From assembly GCA_964545205.1 (NCBI GenBank), contig CAZJFH010000051.1, positions 1 to 36,398 on the forward strand: a DNA stretch of 36,398 nucleotides, written 5' to 3'. Within the stretch, counting starts at the first letter, position 1. Each line of letters begins with the position of its first letter. The DNA comes from CAZJFH01 sp964545205 (GTDB lineage: Bacteria > Pseudomonadota > Alphaproteobacteria > Rhodospirillales > Magnetospirillaceae). The translations under genes were made by a program, and so were the position numbers. The notes beneath the pieces are model-generated. The model searched no databases, had not been told where the DNA came from, and saw only the letters and a list, made by a program, of their open reading frames with translations. Below, in pieces: positions 28,988 to 36,398 of this stretch.

Positions 28988-31420
28988 TCAGTAGTCGTCG
29001 CCGCGGCGAATCAACACTTCCCGTTTGCCGACGTGGTTGGCGCGGCTGACCACGCCCTCGGCCTCCATGCGCTCGATCAGGCGGGCGGCGCGGTTGTAGC
29101 CGATCTGGAGCTGGCGCTGGATGAAGCTGGTCGAGGCCTTGCCTTCGCGGGCCACGACCGCCACCGCCTGGTCGTACAGATCGTCGCCCGAACCGCCGCC
29201 CTCGCCCTCGCCGAGCGGAAGGCCGGCCTCGTCGTCCTCGGTGACCTCCTCCACATAGGCAGGCTCGCCCTGCGTGCGCAAGTGCTCCACCACCTCTTCG
29301 ACCTCGCGGTCGGAGACGAACGGGCCGTGCACGCGCATGATGCGCCCGCCCGGCGCCATGTAGAGCATGTCGCCCTGGCCGAGAAGCTGCTCGGCGCCCT
29401 GCTCGCCCAGGATCGTGCGGCTGTCGATCTTGCTGGTGACCTGGAACGAGATGCGGGTCGGGAAGTTGGCCTTGATGGTGCCGGTGATGACGTCGACGCT
29501 GGGGCGCTGGGTGGCCATGATCAGGTGGATGCCGGCGGCGCGGGCCATCTGCGCCAGGCGCTGGATCGCGGCCTCGACCTCCTTGCCGGCGACCAGCATC
29601 AGGTCGGCCATCTCGTCGACGATGACCACGATGAACGGCAGCGGCGCCAGGTCGAGCTCCTGCTGCTCGTAGATCGGCTTGCCGGTGTCGGGGTCGAAGC
29701 CGGTCTGGACGGTGCGCATCAGGGTCTCGCCCTTGGCGCGGGCCTCGCCCAGGCGCTGGTTGTAGCCGGCGATGTTGCGCACCCCGAGCTGGCTCATCGC
29801 CCGGTAGCGGTTCTCCATCTCCTTGACCGCCCATTTCAGCGCCACCACCGCCTTGCCGGGCTCGGTGACGACGGGCGCGAGCAGATGCGGGATGCCCTCG
29901 TAGACCGACAGCTCCAGCATCTTGGGATCGATCATGATCAGCCGGCACTCCTCGGGCCTGAGCCGGTAGAGCAGCGACAGGATCATCGTGTTGACGGCCA
30001 CCGACTTGCCCGAGCCGGTGGTGCCGGCGATCAGCAGGTGCGGCATGCGGGCGAGGTCGACCATCACCGGCGTGCCGCCGATGTCCTTGCCCAGCACCAG
30101 GGTCAGCGCCTGGCTCGACTTGTGGAAGGCGTCGCCTTCCAGCAGCTCGCGCAGGAACACCATCTCGCGCTTGACGTTGGGCAGTTCGATGCCGATGACG
30201 CTGCGGCCCGGGATCACCGCGATGCGCACGGACAGCGCGCTCATCGAACGGGCGATGTCGTCGGCCAGGCCGATGACGCGGCTGGTCTTGGTGCCGGGCG
30301 CCGGCTCGAGCTCGTAGAGGGTGACCACCGGGCCGGGCCGCACCTTCACGATCTGTCCGTTGACGCCGAAATCCTGCAGCACCGATTCGAGCAGGCGCGC
30401 GTTCTGGGCCAGGGCGTCCTCGTTCAGGCGCACGCCCTTCTGGTCGGAGACCGGCGCCAGCAGCGCCAGCGGCGGCGGCGCGTAGCCGCCGCCGTCGTCG
30501 CGGCGGCCGAGATCGAGCGAGCCCTGGCGCGACGGCTTGCGCTCGCGCGGCCGCGCCGGCGGCCGCTCGGCCCGCGGCGCCACCAGGTCGGCCGGATGGT
30601 GCGGCGCCGGCTCGGCGGCGGCGGCGAGGACGATCCCGTCGTCGTCGTCGTCGTCGGGCTCGATCAGCACCGGCTCGCGCCGGGTCAGGATCGGCTCGCG
30701 CCGCACCACCGAGGCGACGGCGCCGCCGCCCAGGTCCTTGAGGCGGTTGCCGGCCTGGCCGAGGGCCGAACCGGCGGTGCCGATCGCGGCGCCCGTGCGC
30801 CGCAGTCCGGCGACGGTGCGGGCGATGTCGGCCATCGTCAGGCCGGTGGCGAAGGCGCCGACGATCGCCGCCAGCAGCGCCGCCGGAACCGCCGCCGCCA
30901 GGGCCGGCAGCGGCGCCGCGCCCCACCAGCGCGACAGCTCGGTGAGCCGCGCCAGCAGCACCTCGCCGGCGACGCCGCCCAGGGTCTCGCCCGGCAGGTG
31001 CGCCCAGCCCAGCGGCTTGGGCAGCCAGCCCAGCGCCACCGCGGTCAGCAGCCCCGCGGTGAGCAGGGCGACGCCGCGCAGCCACAGGCGCCCGACGCCG
31101 AGCCCGAACAGCAGCATCCGCCCGCCCCAGACCGCGACGATCAGCAGCGGCAGCGCCACCGCGGCGCCCAGGAACTGCAGCAGCAGGTCGGCGACGGTGG
31201 CGCCGGCGGCGCCCATCGCGTTGACCACCGGCCGGTCGGCGACGGTGTTGAAGCTGGGATCGGCGGGATCGAAGCTGGCCAGCGCCGCCACCACGGCGGC
31301 GACCGCCGCCAGCAGGGCGGCGCCGGCGGCCCGGGTCGCCAGCCGCCGCAGCCAGGCGGCGGCGCCCTGCGGCAGGAACCCGCCCTGGCGCGGCTTGGCG
31401 CGGGCCTTGGCGACGGCCAT
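28988..31420 (-). CDS. ftsK: DNA translocase FtsK
   Basis: The 810-residue divisome motor clears chromosome ends through the closing septum. The N-terminal part has about four transmembrane segments within residues 30-200. A Pro/Arg-rich linker follows (about 240-310), shorter than in E. coli. The motor domain has Walker A AGTTGSGKS, Walker B FIVVIVDEMADLM and MATQRPSVDVITGTIK. The C-terminal gamma winged helix (DDLYDQAVAVVAREG through GVVSRANHVGKREVLI) would read KOPS sites. The ATG at 31420 lies two bases after the aminotransferase stop. It is complete. Confidence 0.96.
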   Translation of the reverse strand: MAVAKARAKPRQGGFLPQGAAAWLRRLATRAAGAALLAAVAAVVAALASFDPADPSFNTVADRPVVNAMGAAGATVADLLLQFLGAAVALPLLIVAVWGGRMLLFGLGVGRLWLRGVALLTAGLLTAVALGWLPKPLGWAHLPGETLGGVAGEVLLARLTELSRWWGAAPLPALAAAVPAALLAAIVGAFATGLTMADIARTVAGLRRTGAAIGTAGSALGQAGNRLKDLGGGAVASVVRREPILTRREPVLIEPDDDDDDGIVLAAAAEPAPHHPADLVAPRAERPPARPRERKPSRQGSLDLGRRDDGGGYAPPPLALLAPVSDQKGVRLNEDALAQNARLLESVLQDFGVNGQIVKVRPGPVVTLYELEPAPGTKTSRVIGLADDIARSMSALSVRIAVIPGRSVIGIELPNVKREMVFLRELLEGDAFHKSSQALTLVLGKDIGGTPVMVDLARMPHLLIAGTTGSGKSVAVNTMILSLLYRLRPEECRLIMIDPKMLELSVYEGIPHLLAPVVTEPGKAVVALKWAVKEMENRYRAMSQLGVRNIAGYNQRLGEARAKGETLMRTVQTGFDPDTGKPIYEQQELDLAPLPFIVVIVDEMADLMLVAGKEVEAAIQRLAQMARAAGIHLIMATQRPSVDVITGTIKANFPTRISFQVTSKIDSRTILGEQGAEQLLGQGDMLYMAPGGRIMRVHGPFVSDREVEEVVEHLRTQGEPAYVEEVTEDDEAGLPLGEGEGGGSGDDLYDQAVAVVAREGKASTSFIQRQLQIGYNRAARLIERMEAEGVVSRANHVGKREVLIRRGDDY

Positions 31421-31422
31421 GG

Positions 31423-32592
31423 CTAGAGCACCTCGGCGATGCGCGACAGCGCGCGGCGCGTGGTCGCCAGGTCGTGGACCAGCGCGACGCGGATATAGGC
31501 GGCGCCGGGATTGCCGCCGCCGGCGTCGCGGGCGAGATAGGCGCCGGGCAGCACGCGGATGCCGGCCTCGCGCCACAGCGTCAGCGCCGCCCGCTCGCCG
31601 TCGCCGACATCGAGCCACAGGAAGAAGCCGCCCGGCGGCCGGCGGAAGCCGAAGCGCCCGCCCAGCAGGTCCTCGGCGAGGTCGAGCTTGGCGCGGTAGA
31701 GGGCGCGGTTGTCGTCGACATGGGCCTCGTCGCGCCACAGCGCGGCGCCGGCGGCGAGGACGGGCAGCGGCACCGTCGGCCCGCCGTAGGAGCGTAGATG
31801 CGCGAACGCCGCCAGGATGTCGGGGTCGCCGGCGACGAATCCGCAGCGCAGGCCGGGCACGCTCGAGCGCTTCGACAGGCTGTGGAACACCACCACGCCC
31901 TCGGTGCCGCCGCCCAGCGCGGCGCAGGCGCCGAGGGCGCCGGCCGGCGGCGCCTGGTCCCAGATCTCGGAATAGCACTCGTCGACCGCCAGCACGAAGC
32001 CGTGGCGCCGCGCCAGGTCCACCGTGCGGCGCAGGGTCGCGGCGTCGGCGACGGCGCCTTGCGGATTGGCCGGCGTGCAGTAGTAGGCCAGCGCCGCGCG
32101 CTCGAGCGTCGCGGCCGGCAGGGCGGCGAAGTCGGGCAGGAAGCCCGATTCGGCGGTCGCCGGCACGAACACCGGCTCGGCCCCGGCCATCGCGGCGGCG
32201 CCGGCATAGACCTGGTAGAACGGATTCGGCAGCAGCACCACAGGCCGGGCGTCCGGGTCGACGACGGTCTGGGCGATCAGGTACAGCGCCTCGCGGGTGC
32301 CGGCGACCGGGATCACCTGGCGCTCGGCATCGAGCATGCCCGCCGGCAGGCCGAAGCGGCGCGTCAGCCAGTCGGCGCAGGCGCGACGGTAGTCCGGCGT
32401 GCCGGCGAGCGGCGGGTACTTGCCCCACAGATGGGCGTGTGCGGCGATCACGTCGGCGACGAAGGACGGCGGCGCATGCTGCGGCTCGCCGATCGACATC
32501 ACCAGCGACTCCGGGGTCGCCGGCCCGCCCAGCAGCGTCGTGAGCCGCTGGAACGGATAATCGGTCAGCATGGCCAGACGCGGATTGGTCAT
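31423..32592 (-). CDS. dapC: DapC-like aminotransferase (succinyldiaminopimelate transaminase type)
   Basis: The 389-residue fold-type I PLP enzyme includes NPRLAMLTDYPFQRL, SIGEPQHAPP, GTREALYL, LLPNPFYQVY, PANPQGAV, AVDECYSEIW, the PLP-Lys motif SLSKRSSVPGLRCGF and YIRVALVHD near the end. The SLSKRSxxPGLR form and the N-terminus resemble the proteobacterial DapC family, which acts in lysine/meso-diaminopimelate synthesis. Assignment is by family pattern, and another aminotransferase substrate is possible. The start at 32592 gives MTNPRLAML; the ribosome-binding site is weak. It is two bases upstream of ftsK. Confidence 0.82.
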   Translation of the reverse strand: MTNPRLAMLTDYPFQRLTTLLGGPATPESLVMSIGEPQHAPPSFVADVIAAHAHLWGKYPPLAGTPDYRRACADWLTRRFGLPAGMLDAERQVIPVAGTREALYLIAQTVVDPDARPVVLLPNPFYQVYAGAAAMAGAEPVFVPATAESGFLPDFAALPAATLERAALAYYCTPANPQGAVADAATLRRTVDLARRHGFVLAVDECYSEIWDQAPPAGALGACAALGGGTEGVVVFHSLSKRSSVPGLRCGFVAGDPDILAAFAHLRSYGGPTVPLPVLAAGAALWRDEAHVDDNRALYRAKLDLAEDLLGGRFGFRRPPGGFFLWLDVGDGERAALTLWREAGIRVLPGAYLARDAGGGNPGAAYIRVALVHDLATTRRALSRIAEVL

Positions 32593-32641
32593 GGAGGCAA
32601 GGTCATGTGGTTGCGGCGGCTTGGACGTACCATGTTTAGCG

Positions 32642-32669
32642 CTTTTCCGGCCGCAACCCAACGGAAAAG
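32642..32669. other. Inverted repeat between holA and dapC
   Basis: CTTTTCCG (32642-32649) and CGGAAAAG (32662-32669) form an 8-bp inverted repeat with a 12-bp loop in the 133-bp gap ahead of dapC. It could be an operator for dapC or part of a terminator after holA. The neighbouring GC-rich hairpins on the holA side have no clean T-run. Confidence 0.35.
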
Positions 32670-32725
32670 GCGCGAGCCCGGCGGCCGCCGCCGACGGCGC
32701 CCGGCGTCCGAGGGCCGGCGACGGC

Positions 32726-33751
32726 TCAACGCCGGCGGCCGGCGGCGCGGGCGACCTGCATCAGGGCGCGGGCGCAGACCTCCTCGGCCGGCAGGCCGGT
32801 GGTCTTGCAGTCGAGCTCGGCGGCGGTCAGCAGCTCCAGCGCCTGGCCGAGGCGTTCGGGCGCCCAGCGCTGGACCTGGCCCTTGAAGCGTGGCGCCACC
32901 CGGAAGATCGGCGGCGGCTTCAGGGCGCCGACCGCCTGGTCGACCGAGCGCCCGGCCGCTTTCATTCCGGCGGCGAGATGAAGCCTCTGGAAGTGCCGCA
33001 CGACGCTGCGCAGGATCGGCACCGGGTTGGTGCCCTCGCGGAACAGCCGGTCGAGGATGCGCAGCACCACCGGCTGGTCGCCGTCGGCGACGGCCAGGGC
33101 GAGGTCGTCGAGCGACAGGCTGGCGGTGTCGCCGACGCAGGCCACCGCGTCGTCGAGCCGCACGCGGCCGGGGCCGCCGACATAGAGCGCCAGCTTCTCC
33201 AGCTCCGAGCGCGTCAGCCGGCGGTCGCCGCCGAGATGGTCGGCGAGATAGGCCAGCGCGTCGGGCTCGGCGGTCTGGCCGTGGCGGCGCAGGGTCTCGA
33301 CGATCACCGCCTCGAGCCCGCCGCCCTCGTCGGCGTAGCAGGGCAGCGCCGCGCCGGCGGTCGCGGCCTCGAACAGCTGGCGCAGTTTCGAGCGCGGCCC
33401 CAGCTCGCCGCCCTCGATCACCACCAGGGCGTCGCCGACCGGGTCGTCGAGGAAGCGCTCGAAAGCGGCGGCATGGGCGTCGCCGGCGTCGCGCACCCGC
33501 ACGACGCGGCGGCCGCCGGTCAGGCTCATCGCGGCGGCCTCGTCGGCCAGTCGCGCCGGATCGTCCTTCAGCGCCGCCGCGGCGAACTCGGCGACCCGGA
33601 ACGGATCGGCGAGATCGGGCACGACGGTGCGGGCCAGGCGCTCGGCGCGCTCCTTGATCAGCCCGAGATCGGGGCCGTAGACGAGCACCGCCCGCACCGC
33701 CGGGTCCGGCGCCTTGACGAAACCCTCGACGCGGCCGGCGGCGATCTTCAT
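32726..33751 (-). CDS. holA: DNA polymerase III, delta subunit
   Basis: The 341-residue clamp-loader subunit opens the beta clamp. The N-terminal segments VRAVLVYGPDLGLIKERAERLA and ALVVIEGGELGPRSKLRQLFE, the central YLADHLGGDRRLTRSELEKLALYV and the C-terminal helical part (LDRLFREGTNPVPILRSVVRHFQRL) match HolA proteins. No Walker motif is expected in this subunit. The start at 33751 overlaps the lptE stop by four bases (ATGA), giving translational coupling and the leuS-lptE-holA order known from many proteobacteria. Confidence 0.93.
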   Translation of the reverse strand: MKIAAGRVEGFVKAPDPAVRAVLVYGPDLGLIKERAERLARTVVPDLADPFRVAEFAAAALKDDPARLADEAAAMSLTGGRRVVRVRDAGDAHAAAFERFLDDPVGDALVVIEGGELGPRSKLRQLFEAATAGAALPCYADEGGGLEAVIVETLRRHGQTAEPDALAYLADHLGGDRRLTRSELEKLALYVGGPGRVRLDDAVACVGDTASLSLDDLALAVADGDQPVVLRILDRLFREGTNPVPILRSVVRHFQRLHLAAGMKAAGRSVDQAVGALKPPPIFRVAPRFKGQVQRWAPERLGQALELLTAAELDCKTTGLPAEEVCARALMQVARAAGRRR

Positions 33752-34269
33752 GGCCGGGCCGGTGGCGGCGTCCTGGCGGTGAACCAGACGCCCAGCCTGG
33801 TCTTGATCTGCTCGGCGACATGCACCGCCGCCTGGCGCTGGGCGTCGCGCTCCGAGGCGACGGCGGCGAAGGGCGCGAAGGCCGGCAGGTCGAAGGCGAC
33901 GACCGAGCGCGCCTCGCCCGAGGTCCGCACGGCCTCGCCCTCCTTCAGCACGTAGCGCGCCCGCAGCACCAGCCGGACGCGGCTGGCGGTGTCGTCCGGC
34001 CGGATCAGCACGTCTTCGAGCGATTCGGACAGGGCGACGTTGAGCACGTAGCGCGGCGCCGCCGGCTGGCCGACCGGGGTCAGCATCGTCAGCAGTTCGT
34101 TGCGCACGAGCTGGCCGATCCGGTCGGGGATCATCGGAACCGCGACCTGGGACATCTCGGCGACCACCGGGGACGCGGCGGCCGGTTCGGGCGCCGCGTA
34201 CATCGGCCTGAAGCCGCAGCCGGCGAGCAGCAGCAGGACCGGCAGGACGGTGAGGATGCGGCTGGCCAT
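33748..34269 (-). CDS. lptE: LPS-assembly lipoprotein LptE
   Basis: The 173-residue outer-membrane lipoprotein plugs the LptD barrel. The lipoprotein signal ends LLLLAGC with the lipidated Cys at residue 18, followed by the typical GFRPMY. Later segments YVLNVALSESLEDVLIRPDDTASR and VVAFDLPAFAPFAAVASERDAQ and an amphipathic C-terminal helix fit the family. The start at 34269 gives MASRILTVLPV. It lies between leuS and holA, as expected. Confidence 0.92.
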   Translation of the reverse strand: MASRILTVLPVLLLLAGCGFRPMYAAPEPAAASPVVAEMSQVAVPMIPDRIGQLVRNELLTMLTPVGQPAAPRYVLNVALSESLEDVLIRPDDTASRVRLVLRARYVLKEGEAVRTSGEARSVVAFDLPAFAPFAAVASERDAQRQAAVHVAEQIKTRLGVWFTARTPPPARP

Positions 34270-34322
34270 CGTTTCCAATCTCCCGGACGGCGTCCGAACC
34301 CTCGTCGGAGGGCCGGACCGCG

Positions 34323-36398
34323 CTAGACGACGATGTTGACGATCTTGTTCGGCACCACGACCAGCTTGCGCACCGGCTTGTCGCCGACATGCGCCGCCAC
34401 CGCCGGCAGCGCCAGCGCCGCCTGCTCGGCGACCGCCTTGTCGGCGCCGACCGGCAGCTCGACGGTGCCGCGCAGCTTGCCGTTGACCTGGACCGCGACG
34501 GTGACCGTGTCCTCGGTCAGCAGCGCCGGATCGGCCGCGGGCCAGTCGGTGTCGGCCAGCAGCGTGCCGTGGCCGAGCTCGCGCCACAGCTCCTCGCACA
34601 GATGCGGCATCATCGGCCCGAACAGCCGCACCACCGTCTCGAGCCCGAAGCGCAGCACCCAGGGCGCGCCCTCGGCGTCGCCCGGCATCTCGGCCAGCGC
34701 GTTGGTCAGCTCGCGCGCCCGCGCGACCGCCTTGTTGAAGTGGAAGCGCTCGAGGTCGTCGCCGACGGCGGCGATGGTCTTGTGCGCCTGGCGCCAGACC
34801 TTCTCGGCCGCCTCGCCCAGGCGCTCGGGGCGCGGCGCGCCGGGCGGCGGCAACGGCACGGCGGGCGCCACGGTCATCCGCCACAGGCGGTTGACGTAGC
34901 GCCACGCGCCGTCGACGCCGGCGGTGGTCCAGTCCATGTCGCGCTCGGGCGGGCTGTCCGAGAGCATGAACAGCCGCGCGGTGTCGGCGCCGTAGGTGTC
35001 GATGATGCCGGCCGGGTCGACGACGTTCTTCTTCGACTTCGACATCTTCTCCGAGCGGCCGAGGCTGACCGGCCTGCCGGTCGCCGCCTCGACGAGTTCG
35101 CCGCCCTCGCCCTTGGCGACCTCGGACGGGAACAGCCACTTGCCGTCGGCCGAGCGGTAGGTCTCCATGCAGATCATGCCCTGGGTCAGCAGCCCGGCGA
35201 AGGGCTCCTCGGCCGACAGGTAGCCGCACTTCTTCAGCGCCCGGGTGAAGAAGCGCGAATAGAGCAGGTGCAGCACGGCGTGCTCGATGCCGCCGATATA
35301 CTGGTCGACCGGCATCCACTGGTCGACCTCGTCGCGCTCGAACGCCTTGTCGGGGACCGGCGAGCAGAACCGCGCGAAGTACCACGACGATTCGAAGAAG
35401 GTGTCGAAGGTGTCGGTCTCGCGCCGCGCCGGCTTGCCGCAGCTCGGGCAGGCGACGTGCTTCCAGCTCGGGTGGTGGTCGAGCGGATTGCCCGGCTTGT
35501 CGAACGTGACGTCCTCGGGCAGCACCACCGGCAGGTCCTGTTCCGGCACCGGAACGACGCCGCAGCTCTCGCAGTGGATGATCGGGATCGGGCAGCCCCA
35601 GTAGCGCTGGCGCGACACGCCCCAGTCGCGAAGCCGGTAGTTGACGTGGCCCAGGCCGATGCCCTGGTGCTCCAGCTTGTCGATCACGGCGCGCTTGGCG
35701 GCCGGCACGCTCATCCCGTCCATGAAGCCGGAATTGAACAGCGTGCCGTCGCCGGTATAGGCCTCGGCGCCGATATCGAAGCTCGCTGGGTCGGCGCCCG
35801 GCGGCAGCACCACCGGGGTCACCGGCAGGCCGTATTTGCGGGCGAAGTCGAGGTCGCGCTGGTCGTGGGCCGGGCAGCCGAAGATGGCGCCGGTGCCGTA
35901 GTCCATCAGCACGAAGTTGGCGACGTAGACGGGCAGCGTCTTGCCGGCGACCAACGGGTGCCAGACCGTCAGCCCGGTGTCGAAGCCCTTCTTCTCGGCG
36001 GTCTCGATCGCCGCCTCCGAGGTGCCCATGCGGTTGCACTCGGCGACGAACCCGGCCAGGGCCGGATTGGTCTTGGCCAGTTCGGCGGCCAGCGGGTGGT
36101 TGGCGGCGATGGCGCAGAACGAGGCGCCGAACAGGGTGTCCGGCCGCGTCGTGTAGACCTCCAGCTTGTCCTCGCGGTCCTTAAGGCTGAAGAACACGCG
36201 CGCGCCCTCGGACTTGCCGATCCAGTTCTCCTGCATCAGCCGCACGCGGTCGGGCCAGCGGTCGAGCGAGCCCAGCGCGGCCAGCAGCTCCTCGGCGAAA
36301 TCGGTGATCTTGAGGAACCACTGCGCCAGCAGCCGCTTCTCGACCAGGGCGCCCGAGCGCCAGCCGCGGCCGTCGATGACCTGCTCGTTGGCCAGCAC
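34323..36398 (-). CDS. leuS: Leucyl-tRNA synthetase, C-terminal 691 residues (partial)
   Basis: Class I aminoacyl-tRNA synthetase that charges tRNA-Leu. Visible from the window edge are the end of the catalytic core insert (VLANEQVIDGRGWRSGALVEKR), the editing domain (TTRPDTLFGASFCAIAANHPLA), GVSRQRYWGCPIPIIHC, the KMSKS loop (SEKMSKSKKNVVDP) and the anticodon and C-terminal domains ending KLVVVPNKIVNIVV. The HIGH motif and start lie beyond the window, so about 170-180 residues are missing. No internal break is seen. lptE follows 53 bp downstream. Confidence 0.96.
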   Translation of the reverse strand: MLANEQVIDGRGWRSGALVEKRLLAQWFLKITDFAEELLAALGSLDRWPDRVRLMQENWIGKSEGARVFFSLKDREDKLEVYTTRPDTLFGASFCAIAANHPLAAELAKTNPALAGFVAECNRMGTSEAAIETAEKKGFDTGLTVWHPLVAGKTLPVYVANFVLMDYGTGAIFGCPAHDQRDLDFARKYGLPVTPVVLPPGADPASFDIGAEAYTGDGTLFNSGFMDGMSVPAAKRAVIDKLEHQGIGLGHVNYRLRDWGVSRQRYWGCPIPIIHCESCGVVPVPEQDLPVVLPEDVTFDKPGNPLDHHPSWKHVACPSCGKPARRETDTFDTFFESSWYFARFCSPVPDKAFERDEVDQWMPVDQYIGGIEHAVLHLLYSRFFTRALKKCGYLSAEEPFAGLLTQGMICMETYRSADGKWLFPSEVAKGEGGELVEAATGRPVSLGRSEKMSKSKKNVVDPAGIIDTYGADTARLFMLSDSPPERDMDWTTAGVDGAWRYVNRLWRMTVAPAVPLPPPGAPRPERLGEAAEKVWRQAHKTIAAVGDDLERFHFNKAVARARELTNALAEMPGDAEGAPWVLRFGLETVVRLFGPMMPHLCEELWRELGHGTLLADTDWPAADPALLTEDTVTVAVQVNGKLRGTVELPVGADKAVAEQAALALPAVAAHVGDKPVRKLVVVPNKIVNIVV

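Noticed and set aside
29033..32543. Long plus-strand open frames opposite ftsK and dapC
   Set aside because: Compositional shadows (Arg/Ala/Gly/Asp-rich) of clearly identified minus-strand genes.

Overview
This window is high-GC chromosomal DNA from an alphaproteobacterium. Supporting signs are the gene orders aroA-cmk-rpsA-ihfB-lapA-pyrF-trpF, bolA / J-domain gene / cobS-cobT and cnoX-LON-Trm112-DUF971, a class II (CP4-like) EPSP synthase, a FYDLN-type acidic protein, and palindromic intergenic repeats of a kind familiar from this class. A Rhodospirillales-like member fits, but the genus cannot be read from the window. One run of 100 Ns (24419-24518) marks an assembly gap inside a tRNA-Gly gene.

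Layout. Positions 1-8276 hold core genes: the end of gap and all of pgk on the plus strand; then, on the minus strand, aroA-cmk-rpsA-ihfB-lapA-pyrF-trpF; then a TIGR02300 zinc-ribbon/acidic protein and tRNA-Ala(GGC) on the plus strand. Positions 8259-18289 are a 10.03-kb genomic island inserted in the 3' end of tRNA-Ala. It is bounded by a 19-bp perfect direct repeat (attL/attR) and is visibly poorer in GC than its surroundings. Positions 18290-24364 return to core genes: a secreted hypothetical protein, a DUF2459 lipoprotein, an RHH regulator, BolA, a J-domain protein and the CobS/CobT cobaltochelatase subunits. After the tRNA-Gly pair come a CnoX-type thioredoxin-TPR protein, a LON-substrate-binding-domain protein, a Trm112-like protein and a DUF971 protein. 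The rest is a minus-strand block: leuS (partial), lptE, holA, a DapC-like aminotransferase, ftsK, lolA and a class I glutamine amidotransferase.

The island is the most interesting part. It carries its own tyrosine recombinase, an M15-like peptidase, an XRE regulator divergent from a single-pass membrane protein with a perfect LacI-type palindrome between them, and a small serine recombinase. Its cargo looks like two neighbouring, divergently transcribed candidate defence modules. One is a two-gene ATPase plus HNH nuclease unit that resembles Septu (PtuA/PtuB) in general design. The other is a TcmP plus DUF5131 three-Cys pair, followed by an HNH-like DNA-binding protein. Assignment to defence is inference from family type and location. 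The members can be recognised, but no function is demonstrated here.

The attL side also carries a diverged copy of the tRNA-Ala terminator, so the element restores both the tRNA 3' end and its terminator after insertion.
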